Below, in pieces: positions 53,417-63,867 of a stretch of 64,000 bases of DNA; the first letter of the stretch is position 1, and each line of letters opens with the position of its first letter. The notes below the pieces were generated by a model. It had not been told where the DNA came from. It saw only the letters and a list, made by a program, of their open reading frames with translations, and did not search any database. The DNA comes from Subtercola boreus. Its GTDB lineage: Bacteria > Actinomycetota > Actinomycetes > Actinomycetales > Microbacteriaceae. The stretch lies in contig NZ_NBXB01000002.1 of assembly GCF_003399635.1 (NCBI RefSeq), positions 1 through 64,000 on the forward strand. Reading direction: 5' to 3'. The position numbers and the translations under genes were made by a program.

Positions 53417-54925
53417 ATGACGCAGATCGAGACGCCGCAGACGGAGAACTCTCCCGCGCCGTTCGTGCCGCGCTCCGCCAGAGCGCTCCCCCTTCCCGAG
53501 CGTCGCCGGGCGTCGTTCGAAGTGGTGCTCGACAACGTCTTCTTCTTCCTCGGCGCGGTCGCCGCGGGCTGGCTCGCCTACCTGGTGCTCTCGGAGACCT
53601 TCAGCCGGGGGTTCCAGTACGTCTGGTTCCTGCTCGTCTTCTGGTTGTTGCTCGCGTATCTGCTGCTGCCGCGCATCCACAGCATGCTGACTCTCATCTA
53701 TGTGCCCGACTACTTCATCGGGCGGGCCCGTACGCACGAGGGACTGCTCGGCGATCCGGTCAACCTCGCTCTCTTCGGCGCAGAGGCGCAGCTGCACACC
53801 GCGATGCTCGCCGCCGGATGGCACAAAGCCGACGAAGTGGGATTCCGCAGCGCGCTCCGCATCGTGTCGTCGACGATCTTCCGCCGCAGCTACTCCGATG
53901 CGCCCGTGAGCCCGCTCTACCTGTTCGGAAACATCCAGGATTTCACCTACCAGCAGGAGGTGGCGGGCAACCCCGCCAAGCGTCACCACGTGCGGTTCTG
54001 GAAGACCCCTCCCGGCTGGTTGCTGCCCGGCGGGTACTCGGCGGAGTGGATGGCGGCGGGAACGTATGACCGCAACGTCGGGCTCTCCCTCTTCACCCTG
54101 CAGGTGACCCACCGGATCGAGCGCGAGACTGACATCGAGCGCGACCACATCGTGACCACGCTCGAACAGGCGAACCCGCGGGGCGTCTTCACGGTCATCC
54201 GCAATTTCTCCACGGGGTACCACGCGGTGAACGGCGGTGGTGATGCGATCACGACAGACGGCGACCTGCCGATCATCGACCTGCGCGCGGTGGAGCCTTC
54301 GGCCGAGGGTGCCCAGAGTGCGGCCGAGGTCGATTCGACGGGCATGCCGGCAGATGCCCTGCTGCTCGGCCAGAACGTCATCCAGACGGCGCGCGACTCC
54401 GGATCGTCGAACCGCGTGAAGCGGCCGATCTCGATCTACGTGAGCTACCTGCTGATGGTGGTTCGCGGTGCGATCGGCGTGGGTTCGGTGGTGGCGGTGC
54501 TCACGACGTGGGCCGACTCCATCAAGACGGTGACGATCGACCTGCCCGTGGGTCCGGACATCGACTCGCGCGACCTCGCGAACATCGTGCTCTGGATCGT
54601 GATCGGCAGCGCGATCGTCGCCTACGTGGTCTACCTGTTGCTCGCCCAGCTGGTCTTCGCGGGGTTCAACTGGGCGCGATTCCTGGTGCTCGGAGTGAGC
54701 CTGCTGGGCGCCGGAACTGTGGCGATCGACTACTTCACGAACGGTACGGCGATCACGCTCACGACCGGGCTCGTCAACCTCTCGTTCGACATCCTCGTGC
54801 TGTTCTCGCTGTCTTCCGCTGACGCCCGGGTCTTCGCGCGCCAGCGTCGCATCCGGCGGAGGGCCGCGCGTGAGGCGCGCCTCGGTGCGGCCGTGGTCGT
54901 CGGTCGCGAGGAACTCGCCGCCTGA
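53417..54925 (+). CDS. LssY C-terminal domain membrane protein
   Basis: A 502-aa protein. Two N-terminal transmembrane helices (about 38-85) are followed by the LssY-C-type domain (DPVNLALFGAEAQLHTAMLAAGWHKAD, LYLFGNIQDFTYQQE, KRHHVRFWKTP, TYDRNVGLSLFTLQVTHRIERETDIERDHI). Four transmembrane helices form the C-terminal third (about 335-475). The biochemical role of this domain is unknown; in LssY it is joined to a phosphatase domain that is absent here. The ATG at 53417 is preceded by TTGAGG. Its promoter region shares motifs with that of the Rhs gene downstream. Confidence 0.78.
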   Translation: MTQIETPQTENSPAPFVPRSARALPLPERRRASFEVVLDNVFFFLGAVAAGWLAYLVLSETFSRGFQYVWFLLVFWLLLAYLLLPRIHSMLTLIYVPDYFIGRARTHEGLLGDPVNLALFGAEAQLHTAMLAAGWHKADEVGFRSALRIVSSTIFRRSYSDAPVSPLYLFGNIQDFTYQQEVAGNPAKRHHVRFWKTPPGWLLPGGYSAEWMAAGTYDRNVGLSLFTLQVTHRIERETDIERDHIVTTLEQANPRGVFTVIRNFSTGYHAVNGGGDAITTDGDLPIIDLRAVEPSAEGAQSAAEVDSTGMPADALLLGQNVIQTARDSGSSNRVKRPISIYVSYLLMVVRGAIGVGSVVAVLTTWADSIKTVTIDLPVGPDIDSRDLANIVLWIVIGSAIVAYVVYLLLAQLVFAGFNWARFLVLGVSLLGAGTVAIDYFTNGTAITLTTGLVNLSFDILVLFSLSSADARVFARQRRIRRRAAREARLGAAVVVGREELAA

Positions 54926-54943
54926 CCGCACCGATTTCTTAAA

Positions 54944-54977
54944 CTGACGATACCTCAGTAGTCTTCCCCTAGGGGAA
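54944..54977 (+). promoter_or_regulatory. Promoter region of the Rhs gene with a CTAG palindrome
   Basis: The block CTGACGATACCTCAGTAGTCT (54944-54964) matches 53353-53373 at 17 of 21 positions. It runs directly into a perfect 14-bp palindrome TTCCCCTAGGGGAA (54964-54977). CTAG palindromes are rare in such G+C-rich DNA, which makes a regulator site likely. Confidence 0.55.
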
Positions 54978-54999
54978 AGGATCTGAGGGCTTCGGCCAG

Positions 55000-57900
55000 T
55001 TGGGGTGTGCGGTGCTGTCGACGCGGTCGGTTGTCTCGGTTTCGTTCGCGGTCGCGCTGGCGGCCATCTTGCTGGTCGGGTCGCCAGTTCGAGCCACAGC
55101 GGCCGGTGCGGGTGCGCCGGCCATGACTTCCACGGAGTCGGAAACAGATCTGCCCCTGGAACCGTCTGAGACGCCTGTGCTTCCTGTCGCACAGACACTG
55201 ACGCTGTCTGCCGAGGAAGCTCCTCCTCTCGATCTCACCCCAGCCGTCGATGCTGAGTCTGCTCCCGTCGCTCTGCCTCTGCCCGCCCACGAGCGACCGG
55301 ACTCGAGCGACGACTCGCTCGAGGGTTTCGATCCTCAGGGTAGGCCGGTCGTGGCCAAGGACGAATACTCCGACACCTACGCGGGCCCCGACGGATCGCG
55401 GATCTCCGCAGTGTCATCGACCCCGATCAACGTGCAGAACTCCGGTGGAGCGTGGGTGCCGATCCGCACCGAGCTCCAGACCGTCGGCCCGATGTCGATG
55501 TTCGGGCAGGGCGGTGCGAAGGTCGACGATCATCCACTGCATCCGGAATTCGCCGAGCATGCTGACGACCAGAACGTGCTGAGGCTGACGAGAGACGGCA
55601 GCACCATCGGATTCACCCTTCGGGGAGCGGCACCCTCCGTGTTGGAGCGAGACCTTGCGCCGTGGTCCCAGAGCAAGAACCACCTGGAGTACCGGGAGGT
55701 GTTCCCCGCTGTCGACCTCGTCTACGACGTGCAGAAGGCGGGCCTGAACGAGGTCTTCCGCGTCAACCGGAGGCCGGAGAGCTCACCGACCTGGAGTTGG
55801 GAGGTGGATGCCGGCAGCCTCACTGGAGCAGTGGATCCCGACGGCGGGATCACCTTCTCGACACTCTCAGGGGAGTCGACGTTCTCGATACCCCCGCCTG
55901 CCATGTGGGACTCCTCCGGCTCGGGCATCGGCGACTCTGCCTCCGGCCCCGTGCGTCTCGGCCTCCTGCACCAGAACGGGCGCCTTGTCGTCACCGTGCA
56001 GCCCGATGCCGCATGGCTGTCGGATCCCGCCCGAGTGTTCCCCGTCTCTGTGGACCCGGCGGTGGGATCGAGTGACAACGACGAGGAGATCGCCTACCGG
56101 AGCAGTGACGGACGAACTGCCAACCTGACGAACACCAACGCAGGCGTCTGGGCTGGCAACTCGAACGGCCACGGCATGTGGCGCACCATCGTCCACTACA
56201 ACTACGAGCAGTTCTTCGGCAAGCAGGTACTTCGTGCCGCCATCGGCATCACGGGCGTCTATCCGGGCTACAGCGCGGACCCGCACCCCATCAACGTCAA
56301 CGACATCACTTGCACAGGATTCGCGTGCCCGGGCGCCGGTCTCGGAACGATTCCGGCTGACAACGTCACCGGCGGGCAGACAAACCCCGACGACACCCGG
56401 CTGCAGTTCAAGCTCGCCGACTGGATCCGGGGCAACAACTCGGGTTGGCGGTTCATGCTCGGCGGTGACGAGACCCCTGGCCAGTTCACGCTGAAGAACG
56501 TCGAGACCCGCCTCTACGTGCAGTACATCGACTATCCGTCCACCGGGAACAGCCCGTCCATCGCCACCGGCTCGAAGAACGAGGGCTACACACCCAGGTT
56601 GAGTGTCGGCGGTGGATCATCGCCCGATGGTCTGCCGCTGAACCACCTGTTCCGACTCAGCACCAATCCGAATCCCGATGTCGACACGGTGTTCGACTCC
56701 CTCTGGCAGGGCACCGCAGATTCAGTGACAGTACCCGCGGGTCGGCTGAGGCCGAACACGACGTACTACTGGCAGGAGCACGTCTACAACGGATACTTCA
56801 ACGTCTACCCGGCCTACCCGGTGTGGCCGGGTAGCAACGTCTACTCGTTCACAACGAACAATCCTGCGGTCACGTCGCAAGCGAGTGCCTCTCCTGTCGA
56901 CAAGGCCGTTGTCGCTACGACGACGCCGGATTTCCGTGTCTCGCCGACGACGCATCCCAACGGGCTCGGGTTCACCTATGATTTTCGGATCGCGACGGGC
57001 ACGGATGCTGTCACGGGCGCGGTTCTCGACTCGGGCTGGCAGTCCGGTACGACGTTCACCCCCGCGGATCCTACTTCTCTCCAGGATGGTGGCACCTACA
57101 GTTGGTCGGTTCTCACCAAGGACTCCAGCGGTGTGTACGGTCCGGGCTGGGTCAGCACGTTCACGGTGAACAAACGGCTGGGCGTGGGCGGTCCGTCGCC
57201 GTCTGACACTGCAGGTCCGGTCTCGGTGAACTTGGCCACTGGCAACCTGACGATGCAGGTCGCCTCGCCGACGGTTTCGACGGTGGGCGGCCCGATGGGA
57301 ATGTCGTTCACCTACAACTCCCAGGCACCCTCGAACGCAGGCCTGAACGCCCGGTACTTCAACGCGCTCGCTCCGGGGGCGGCCTCGCCGAACTTCGACA
57401 TCGACGCCGCGACGTCAGTGATGTCCCGTGTCGACCCGCAGATCAGTTTCAACTGGGGCGTGGGCTCCCCGGCGGCGGGCGTCGACCCGGACTACTTCAT
57501 GGCCGAGTGGCAGGGTTTCGTGCGCTCGCCCGACGACGCAGCCACTTCGTACCAGTTCGGCTGGACCAGGGACGATGGAATCAGGGCCAGGATCGGTGGC
57601 ACGGCCGTGATAGACCAGTGGACGACGAGCGCCGGCAGCGGATGGGGATCGTCCACTTCCCTGTCTCGCATCCCGGTCGCGCTGAACGTGCAGTACTACG
57701 AGAACGGTGGCGGTGCGGCGGTTCAGCTACTGGCCCGGAAGACGGGCGACACCGGCCCGGGCTTCATCGTTCCGTCGAGCTGGTTTACCCGCACCGTCTC
57801 GACGTTGCCTGCAGGATGGTCGAGCTCCACACCGATCGCCGGGCCGAGTGGCTACTACTCGAGTGCTCGCGTGGCGGAAGGGTCCGTCATCCTCACCGAT

Positions 57901-60900
57901 GCGGCGGGCGCAACCCACACCTACAAGAAGTCCGCCACCAGTGCGAACACGTACGCGCCGCCGGTCGGCGAAGACGGGATCCTGGCGGTCGCCGCATCCG
58001 GCCAGATCAGCCTGACCGACGAAGCCGGCACGACCTACGTCTTCGGAAGTGACGGAAAGGTCACGGAGGTCACGAACCCGGCGGAGGCGAAGAAACCGGC
58101 CGCACCTGTCGTGAAGTTCAGGAGCGACACGGGCGCCGTCGACACCATCAGTGACAGGCTCTCCCTGAGTCCGTCGGGCGGCTTCGACCGGCAGCTGAAG
58201 TTCATCTACACGACGGACACCCAGGCAACCGCCGGTCTGGATTCCGCAGACCTCTGGAGTTCGCGGGTCTGCAAGACCAATCCGGCGACCCTCACAGCAG
58301 CGGCGCGACAGAGCGCCGGACCGCTGCTCTGCCGGATCGTCTACCCGAACCACCAGGTCGGGGCGCAGGACTTCACCGAGCTCGAATACGACGCGAACGG
58401 CTATCTCTCCCGGATCACGAACCCGGGCAGCGCACGCACGTCGTTCGCCTATGACAGTGCGGGCCGACTCCTCGCCACCAGGGACGTTCTCCAGAATGAC
58501 TGGCTTCTCGCTGACACCACTCGTGTCGCCGAGCGGCAGAACCGCACGGAGATCGCCTACGACCCCGCCGTGAACCGCAACAGAGTGGCCAGCGTCTCGC
58601 TCTCCTCTGCGAACGGCATCAGCACAACCGAGCGCCCGACGAAGAAGTACACCTACGACACTGCGCCGGTCGCCGCCTCCCCCGGCGTCACCGCGGCGGA
58701 CGGCAGGACCTTCGTCGACCTCTTCGACATCGTCACGGGTGCGGTGCTTCCCAACACCACCGGAACATCCGGGCATGCCCAGACCGTGACGTTCGATGCC
58801 AACGGCCGCGCGACCTCCGCCACGTCGGCAGCGGGGCTCACGGCCTCCACCGTCTGGAACGACAGGGATCAGACACTCTCCGTCACCAACGCGCAGGGCC
58901 TGACAAGCACGACCCTCTATGACGCCAGTCACCGAGCCACTGACAGTTTCGGGCCGGCTGCAGCCAGCTGTTTCGCGGCCGGCAGCTACACGCCGAGCGC
59001 GGCCTGCCAGATCACCACGGCTCACACCTCGACCGGATACGACGGCGCGCTGAACAGCCTGAACGTCGCCTACTACGACAACGCGTCCTTCTCGGGAGTG
59101 CCCAAGGCCTACAGCCTCGGCCTTCCCGGCAGCTCAACCGCCGGTGTGATCAGTAGATCGTGGGGAACGTCCGCGCCGGCTTCGGGCATCCCCGCTACGG
59201 CGTGGGCGGCCCGTCTCACAGGTCGGGTCACGTTCCCGGTCGCGGGGGACTACACCTTCAGTACCGTCGCCGACGATGGCACACGGCTCTGGATCGACAA
59301 CGTGGTCAGAATCGACGACAACATCTCATCCGCGTCGCATCGCTCCCCCATCAGTGATCGGGTGACTGTCGCCGCGGGCCAGAGCCTTCCGATCAGGCTG
59401 GACTATGCCAACCAGGCCGGCCCCGGTGCGAGCCTGGTTCTCGAATGGACGCCACCCGGGGCATCCAGTCCTGTTGTCATCCCGGCGGCGCAGTTGACGC
59501 CGGACTACGGGCTCGTCACCACGACCAGCGCCTTCGATGCCGCGCCGCCTGGGATCCCCGGCATCAGCGACAGCCGCGTCCCGGGCATTCAGACCAGTAC
59601 CGACTACGGGGCCTCGCCCTGGCTCGGCCTGGTCGCCGCCACCATCGTCAACCCCGAGGGCCTCAAGCTCACTACCACGACAGGCTACGAGAACTCGGCC
59701 GACGGCTACCTCCGGCGCACCTCCCGTACGCTCCCGGCGGCCGGTGGCTCCACGACCTACAGCTACTACAGCGCGAGGGGCGCCTTCGAGGAGCTGTACC
59801 CATCCGTCCACTACACGGCACCGGTCTGCGGCGTAGCGCTTGGCACCCCGCAGTACGGCATGCTGCGAAAATCGGCCAGCCCACTGTCGGCTGGCAGTTC
59901 CGTCCCGATGTCGACGTGGTACCTCTACGACAGGATGGGCAGGGTCGTCGGGACCACCGACGATGACTCCGGAACGTGGTCGTGCGTCACCTACGACGCC
60001 CGGGGCAGGGTCGTGAAGACCACACTCCCGGCCTTCGGCTCGGGTGCGACCCTCCAGCCGGCCCGGACCGTCGTGGCGGACTTTGCCGTCGGCGGAGACC
60101 CCTTCTCGAGCAGCGTGACCGACTCGAGCATCGCCTCGACGACCACGGCAGGAACGGTCACGACGACCGTCGACTTCCTCGGACGAACGACCTCGTACAC
60201 CGACGTTTGGAAAACGGTCACGACGCCCACCTACAACGCGCTCGGGCAGGTCACGCGAACGGTGACGGTTGCGGCCGGTGCCGCCGCGACATCCACGGAG
60301 GAGTACGTCTATGACGCCGAGGGTCGGGTCATCCGCGTCACCGACAACGGCAGCATCGTCGCGGTGCCCGCCTACGGCACGGCGGGAGTCTCACTCGGCC
60401 GGCTGGTTTCGGTCGCCTACCCCTCGGGCGCTGGCGCTGGGGGCAACGGATCAGCCCTGTCGGTCATCGGCCGCAACACCGTCGGTGCGACGACCTCCCT
60501 CGGGTGGACGTTCCCCGCAGGATCCCCGCTGACCGACACTGTTCTCCGTTCGCAGTCCGGCCGGGTGCTGCGGGACAGCACCACCGACGGCACGGCCGCC
60601 CCGCAGGACTCGACGTACACGTACGACACAGCGGGCCGCCTTGCCGCCGCGACACTCCCCGGTCATGACCAGTCATTCGGGTATGCCAGGGCGGGTGGCT
60701 GCGGCGTGGCCAAAGCGGCCGGCCTGAACGGCAACCGCACCAGCTCGACAGACACCGCCGGCGGTGTCACGACCACCACCGACTACTGCTACGACAACAC
60801 CGACCGGCTCACGTCATCGTCGATCACCAACCCGGTCCCGGATGCCGGCCCCGTCGCCGACGGCCTTGCGGCCACCGAACTGGCGTACGACGTGCACGGC

Positions 60901-62067
60901 AACATCACGAAACTGGCCGACCAGACCCTCGCCTACGACTCGGCCAACCGCCACATGGTGACCATCCTCGCGAGCGGTACCACCATCACCTACGCCCGCG
61001 ACGCGTCGGGCCGGGTCATCTCGCGAACCACCGTTGTTCCCGGCACGGGGCCCGGAACGGGAACCTCGACCGTGCACTACCTGTACGCCGGCGGCGGCGC
61101 GCCTGTCATGGTCATCGATGGGGTGAGTGCTCCCTCGCGGATGCTTTCACTTCCCGGCGGCGTCAGTGTGGTCATTCCCTCGACCGGCGACCAGGCGTGG
61201 TCGTACCCGAACATCCACGGCGACGTGATCGTCACCGCGAACCAATCGGGTACGCGCTCGCCGCAGTTCCGTTACGACCCCTTCGGCCAGCCCTTCTCCG
61301 ACACCGGCGCGATCGGTACCTCGGCCGGCGACGATGCGGTACCCGACAACCTTCCCGGCTCAGCGGACCACGCCTGGGTCGGCGCCAACAGCAAGCTCTA
61401 CGAGCACGAAGGTTCCGTCGCGACCATCGAGATGGGCTCCCGCCAGTACGTGCCGGCCCTCGGCCGCTTCCTCGGCGTCGACTCCGTCGAGGGCGGCAAC
61501 TCGAACGCCTACAACTACCCCAACGACCCCGTCAACGGCTTCGACCTGTCGGGCAACCGCCAGGACTGCGGGAACTGCTCCTATGGTGCTCTGATGAGCG
61601 GGCTGAGGGCGGGAACAAGCGGGGTTGCGAGAGCTACAAACAATTCTCGGAGTATGGCTGGTCTTCCCTATCAGATGTATTTTTCTCCCGCGACGGCGGC
61701 GGATACGCAGGGATATCGGAATGTATCGACGGTGATGAGTGTGGTCAGTGCCTTGTCGCTGCCGGTGGCAATCGGGGTCGGGAGATGGAACCCTGCGGCG
61801 GGCGTGGCAGTTCTGATGATCGGTGAGGCGGCTGGAGCGGGATCGACCGGAATGGACTGTCTCCTGGACGCCAACACCAGGAGTTGCGGAATCGGATTAG
61901 CGAGCCTCGCCCTCGGGCCCTTGGGCGGCAGTGTGGTCGGCGGTGCAAAACACCTTGATTCGATGACAACGATGACGAACTGGGCTCTGCGAGGAACCGG
62001 ATGCATCTTAGACACGACGACCGCAACACGAGGCATCGTCGATTGGATGAGTGCACCGCTGTGGTAG
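55000..62067 (+). CDS. Secreted Rhs-repeat protein with two PA14 domains and variable C-terminal tip
   Basis: A 2355-aa polymorphic-toxin-type protein. The Sec signal peptide reads [22 protein letters not shown]. An N-terminal DNRLRE-like region covers about residues 100-500. PA14 domains lie at about 780-925 and 1347-1500 (each with a D-D-G-x-R/T-x-x-I turn). RHS/YD repeats run from about 1030 to 2150 ([35 protein letters not shown]). The core-closing motif [20 protein letters not shown] and [13 protein letters not shown] ends at about 2187. The last 168 residues are unlike the rest: hydrophobic, with several Cys, and with lower G+C, as expected of an exchangeable toxin tip. The start is a TTG; GTG 55012 gives the same signal peptide and is equally likely. 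Confidence 0.85.
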   Translation: MGCAVLSTRSVVSVSFAVALAAILLVGSPVRATAAGAGAPAMTSTESETDLPLEPSETPVLPVAQTLTLSAEEAPPLDLTPAVDAESAPVALPLPAHERPDSSDDSLEGFDPQGRPVVAKDEYSDTYAGPDGSRISAVSSTPINVQNSGGAWVPIRTELQTVGPMSMFGQGGAKVDDHPLHPEFAEHADDQNVLRLTRDGSTIGFTLRGAAPSVLERDLAPWSQSKNHLEYREVFPAVDLVYDVQKAGLNEVFRVNRRPESSPTWSWEVDAGSLTGAVDPDGGITFSTLSGESTFSIPPPAMWDSSGSGIGDSASGPVRLGLLHQNGRLVVTVQPDAAWLSDPARVFPVSVDPAVGSSDNDEEIAYRSSDGRTANLTNTNAGVWAGNSNGHGMWRTIVHYNYEQFFGKQVLRAAIGITGVYPGYSADPHPINVNDITCTGFACPGAGLGTIPADNVTGGQTNPDDTRLQFKLADWIRGNNSGWRFMLGGDETPGQFTLKNVETRLYVQYIDYPSTGNSPSIATGSKNEGYTPRLSVGGGSSPDGLPLNHLFRLSTNPNPDVDTVFDSLWQGTADSVTVPAGRLRPNTTYYWQEHVYNGYFNVYPAYPVWPGSNVYSFTTNNPAVTSQASASPVDKAVVATTTPDFRVSPTTHPNGLGFTYDFRIATGTDAVTGAVLDSGWQSGTTFTPADPTSLQDGGTYSWSVLTKDSSGVYGPGWVSTFTVNKRLGVGGPSPSDTAGPVSVNLATGNLTMQVASPTVSTVGGPMGMSFTYNSQAPSNAGLNARYFNALAPGAASPNFDIDAATSVMSRVDPQISFNWGVGSPAAGVDPDYFMAEWQGFVRSPDDAATSYQFGWTRDDGIRARIGGTAVIDQWTTSAGSGWGSSTSLSRIPVALNVQYYENGGGAAVQLLARKTGDTGPGFIVPSSWFTRTVSTLPAGWSSSTPIAGPSGYYSSARVAEGSVILTDAAGATHTYKKSATSANTYAPPVGEDGILAVAASGQISLTDEAGTTYVFGSDGKVTEVTNPAEAKKPAAPVVKFRSDTGAVDTISDRLSLSPSGGFDRQLKFIYTTDTQATAGLDSADLWSSRVCKTNPATLTAAARQSAGPLLCRIVYPNHQVGAQDFTELEYDANGYLSRITNPGSARTSFAYDSAGRLLATRDVLQNDWLLADTTRVAERQNRTEIAYDPAVNRNRVASVSLSSANGISTTERPTKKYTYDTAPVAASPGVTAADGRTFVDLFDIVTGAVLPNTTGTSGHAQTVTFDANGRATSATSAAGLTASTVWNDRDQTLSVTNAQGLTSTTLYDASHRATDSFGPAAASCFAAGSYTPSAACQITTAHTSTGYDGALNSLNVAYYDNASFSGVPKAYSLGLPGSSTAGVISRSWGTSAPASGIPATAWAARLTGRVTFPVAGDYTFSTVADDGTRLWIDNVVRIDDNISSASHRSPISDRVTVAAGQSLPIRLDYANQAGPGASLVLEWTPPGASSPVVIPAAQLTPDYGLVTTTSAFDAAPPGIPGISDSRVPGIQTSTDYGASPWLGLVAATIVNPEGLKLTTTTGYENSADGYLRRTSRTLPAAGGSTTYSYYSARGAFEELYPSVHYTAPVCGVALGTPQYGMLRKSASPLSAGSSVPMSTWYLYDRMGRVVGTTDDDSGTWSCVTYDARGRVVKTTLPAFGSGATLQPARTVVADFAVGGDPFSSSVTDSSIASTTTAGTVTTTVDFLGRTTSYTDVWKTVTTPTYNALGQVTRTVTVAAGAAATSTEEYVYDAEGRVIRVTDNGSIVAVPAYGTAGVSLGRLVSVAYPSGAGAGGNGSALSVIGRNTVGATTSLGWTFPAGSPLTDTVLRSQSGRVLRDSTTDGTAAPQDSTYTYDTAGRLAAATLPGHDQSFGYARAGGCGVAKAAGLNGNRTSSTDTAGGVTTTTDYCYDNTDRLTSSSITNPVPDAGPVADGLAATELAYDVHGNITKLADQTLAYDSANRHMVTILASGTTITYARDASGRVISRTTVVPGTGPGTGTSTVHYLYAGGGAPVMVIDGVSAPSRMLSLPGGVSVVIPSTGDQAWSYPNIHGDVIVTANQSGTRSPQFRYDPFGQPFSDTGAIGTSAGDDAVPDNLPGSADHAWVGANSKLYEHEGSVATIEMGSRQYVPALGRFLGVDSVEGGNSNAYNYPNDPVNGFDLSGNRQDCGNCSYGALMSGLRAGTSGVARATNNSRSMAGLPYQMYFSPATAADTQGYRNVSTVMSVVSALSLPVAIGVGRWNPAAGVAVLMIGEAAGAGSTGMDCLLDANTRSCGIGLASLALGPLGGSVVGGAKHLDSMTTMTNWALRGTGCILDTTTATRGIVDWMSAPLW

Positions 62068-62107
62068 TGGAAATCATTTTCATTGCTGCAGAGCAAGGAG
62101 GCCTGCA

Positions 62108-62758
62108 GTGAATGCGGCAAAATCTGGCGCAATTGGATCCGTCATCACAACGATGGCCGTTCTGTTCGGCTACGCGCTGGTTCTGGGTGTGACGCTTCTA
62201 CGGGTTATCGCAGCCGCGTCAGGCGGTCAGCAGGACATCGTGTCCGCGACACTTGTTGTGTTCTTCATCGTCTACGTGTTGGCTATGACGGTTGCGCTCT
62301 GCCCGCTCGCATTGCGAAACAGACGTCTGCGAAAGGAGCACCCCAATGCAGTTCGCTTCACGGCACTTTTCGAGGGGCCCACTCGAGCTGGACTGCCCGG
62401 GATCCCTGATCTGGCCAAGATGCAGGATCTCTTCAAACCAAGCGCCTATCCCTGGTTCTCTGTCGTGATCGACGCTGACGGTATTCAGCTCTGGGGTACA
62501 TCAAAGTGGGGCGCGCCGCCATTCCTCAGCATAGGCGAAAGCCAAATCCGGTCAATTGAACTGACTGGCTTCCGAATCATTGGGCTGCCGGAAACCGGAT
62601 TCAATATGTCCTTCCTCGATTCATTTGGTGGCAGGAGGGATCTGATTCTGAGACCGGGATCCCGACTCTGGTGCTATCAGTCCGGTTGCTCTCGACGGTC
62701 GGCTGCACGCCTGCTCGCCAAAGTGAAAGAAATCCAAGGCATCGGTGGGCGCCCTTGA
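62108..62758 (+). CDS. Membrane protein after the Rhs gene, candidate immunity protein
   Basis: A 216-aa protein with two N-terminal transmembrane helices (about 9-30 and 42-65) and a soluble domain of about 130 residues. That domain has a bacterial PH-like pattern (WFSVVIDADGIQLWG, FLSIGESQIRSIELTGFRI, a final helix RSAARLLAKVKEI). The GTG at 62108 has AAGGAGG 6 nt upstream, a strong site that fixes the start. It lies 40 nt downstream of the Rhs gene, and its G+C content is lower than the core genome, like that of the Rhs tip. Position and membrane location suit immunity to a membrane-acting toxin. This is inference; I know no named immunity family that it matches. Confidence 0.6.
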   Translation: MNAAKSGAIGSVITTMAVLFGYALVLGVTLLRVIAAASGGQQDIVSATLVVFFIVYVLAMTVALCPLALRNRRLRKEHPNAVRFTALFEGPTRAGLPGIPDLAKMQDLFKPSAYPWFSVVIDADGIQLWGTSKWGAPPFLSIGESQIRSIELTGFRIIGLPETGFNMSFLDSFGGRRDLILRPGSRLWCYQSGCSRRSAARLLAKVKEIQGIGGRP

Positions 62759-63127
62759 CCCGTTCAACTCGTCTGCGGGCACGCGCGAGTGCTCTTGCGG
62801 TCCCTTCCAAATATGGAACCACCTCGGGGAAGAATTGATCAACTACGGCCTACGGCTCCGGGGGCCTGATTCTCGCGACGTTGGCCCATGGGTTGGTCGT
62901 CTGGATTCTTGTTCCGCTCGAAGTGCTTGTCTGGGTCTTCGGCTAATACTGGTTCCTCAAGCCCGGAGTGGGTGCTATCTCTCAGATTTCTAAGGTTGGC
63001 AGGATGGCGCAGGCAGGCAGGCAGGCAATGCGTTCGCGGGAGTATGGAGCGGACAATGGGCAGTCGCAACGGCTATCTTCGGGCTAGGTGTTCCCTCATC
63101 GCGACTTGGCAGCCCTAGGAAGGGTGA
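62759..63127 (+). other. Decayed sequence with remnant of a transmembrane peptide
   Basis: No intact gene is supported. One frame encodes a hydrophobic run, GLILATLAHGLVVWILVPLE followed by VLVWVFG and a stop codon at 62944-62946. An in-frame stop codon lies just upstream, and no start codon with a ribosome binding site is present. Near 63007-63027 there is a short AGGC tetranucleotide repeat. The stretch looks like worn-down remains of a toxin or immunity cassette. Confidence 0.45.
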
Positions 63128-63649
63128 GTGACGGTGGCACGCTTTATGATTCCCGGTAGATCGGCCGGTGTTCTGGCTCGGCCGGCTGCGCAGATGGCAC
63201 GATTCGCGATCGCATCCATAGTCTCCCTTTTGATCCTCACGTTCGTGGGTATTCACCGGTACCCGGGAAGCGAGTTTGTCTTTTTTGTGGTCTTGGGTTT
63301 AGTCGGCACAAGCGTTCTTGGCGCGGGCACCCTGCACTATGTCGCGTTCTACCGGGCCGCTAACGAAGTGCGTTACGGATACACAACCCTCGAGCGCAGT
63401 TATCAGGAAGTTGAGGAGTTGGACCCGGCATCGGGCCGCACGATAAGAGCTGCGGGGGAACCGTACCTCGATCAAAAGACAAGGGCTGACCGGCTTGACT
63501 CGGCGTTCGACCTTTCTGCCGAGTGCAACGGACCAGCGGTGCCTAGTGATCCATATCGGCAACACCGTAGCCGGTGGCAGTGGGTGTTGTTGGGAGTCGG
63601 GTTGGTTGCAGGCGCATTGGCCTTTTTTCTTCGAATCGGGGCGATCTGA
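63128..63649 (+). CDS. Small membrane protein of unknown function
   Basis: A 173-aa protein. Two transmembrane helices lie at about 25-45 and 49-72 (FAIASIVSLLILTFVGI, FVFFVVLGLVGTSVLGAG), then a polar stretch (YGYTTLERSYQEVEELDPASGRTIRAAGE) and a C-terminal helix (WVLLGVGLVAGALAFFL). GTG 63128 is listed; GTG 63134 is better spaced from GAAGGG and may be the true start. It belongs to the lower-G+C tail after the Rhs gene and may be a second immunity-type or accessory membrane gene. I do not recognise the family. Confidence 0.55.
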   Translation: MTVARFMIPGRSAGVLARPAAQMARFAIASIVSLLILTFVGIHRYPGSEFVFFVVLGLVGTSVLGAGTLHYVAFYRAANEVRYGYTTLERSYQEVEELDPASGRTIRAAGEPYLDQKTRADRLDSAFDLSAECNGPAVPSDPYRQHRSRWQWVLLGVGLVAGALAFFLRIGAI

Positions 63650-63862
63650 CCGCATGAACAATAATTCGGTTTGCCGCGTCGTTCACAACCGTTTGGGGCG
63701 GTCATTGGTCTGCGGCGACCGTCACGTGAACCTGCTGACCGAGGGCCAACCTCGCCGACATGGCAGCAGTGAATCGCAGCGAGAGCTCGGGACGGAGTGC
63801 GTTTCAGGACGACATGCCCAGATGCTCGAGAACAATGAACAATGAACAATGAACAATGAACA
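63650..63862 (+). other. Probably non-coding stretch before the last partial gene
   Basis: A frame from ATG 63655 to TGA 63845 is open (63 codons), but it has no ribosome binding site, no recognisable pattern and ends inside the heptanucleotide repeat. I treat the stretch as non-coding or decayed. Confidence 0.4.
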
Positions 63863-63867
63863 ATGAA
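63833..63867 (+). repeat. Five perfect copies of the heptamer CAATGAA
   Basis: An uninterrupted 35-bp array. Each unit contains an ATG, and the last ATG (63863) starts the partial gene at the window end. The in-frame ATG 21 nt upstream leads to a stop codon after five codons. Confidence 0.95.

Noticed and set aside
54966-54975. CCCCTAGGGG as a mobile-element end or attachment site
   Set aside because: No integrase, transposase or direct-repeat partner is present. Its promoter position favours a regulatory role.
63655-63845. A 63-codon plus-strand frame
   Set aside because: It has no ribosome binding site, no recognisable pattern, and ends within the heptamer repeat.
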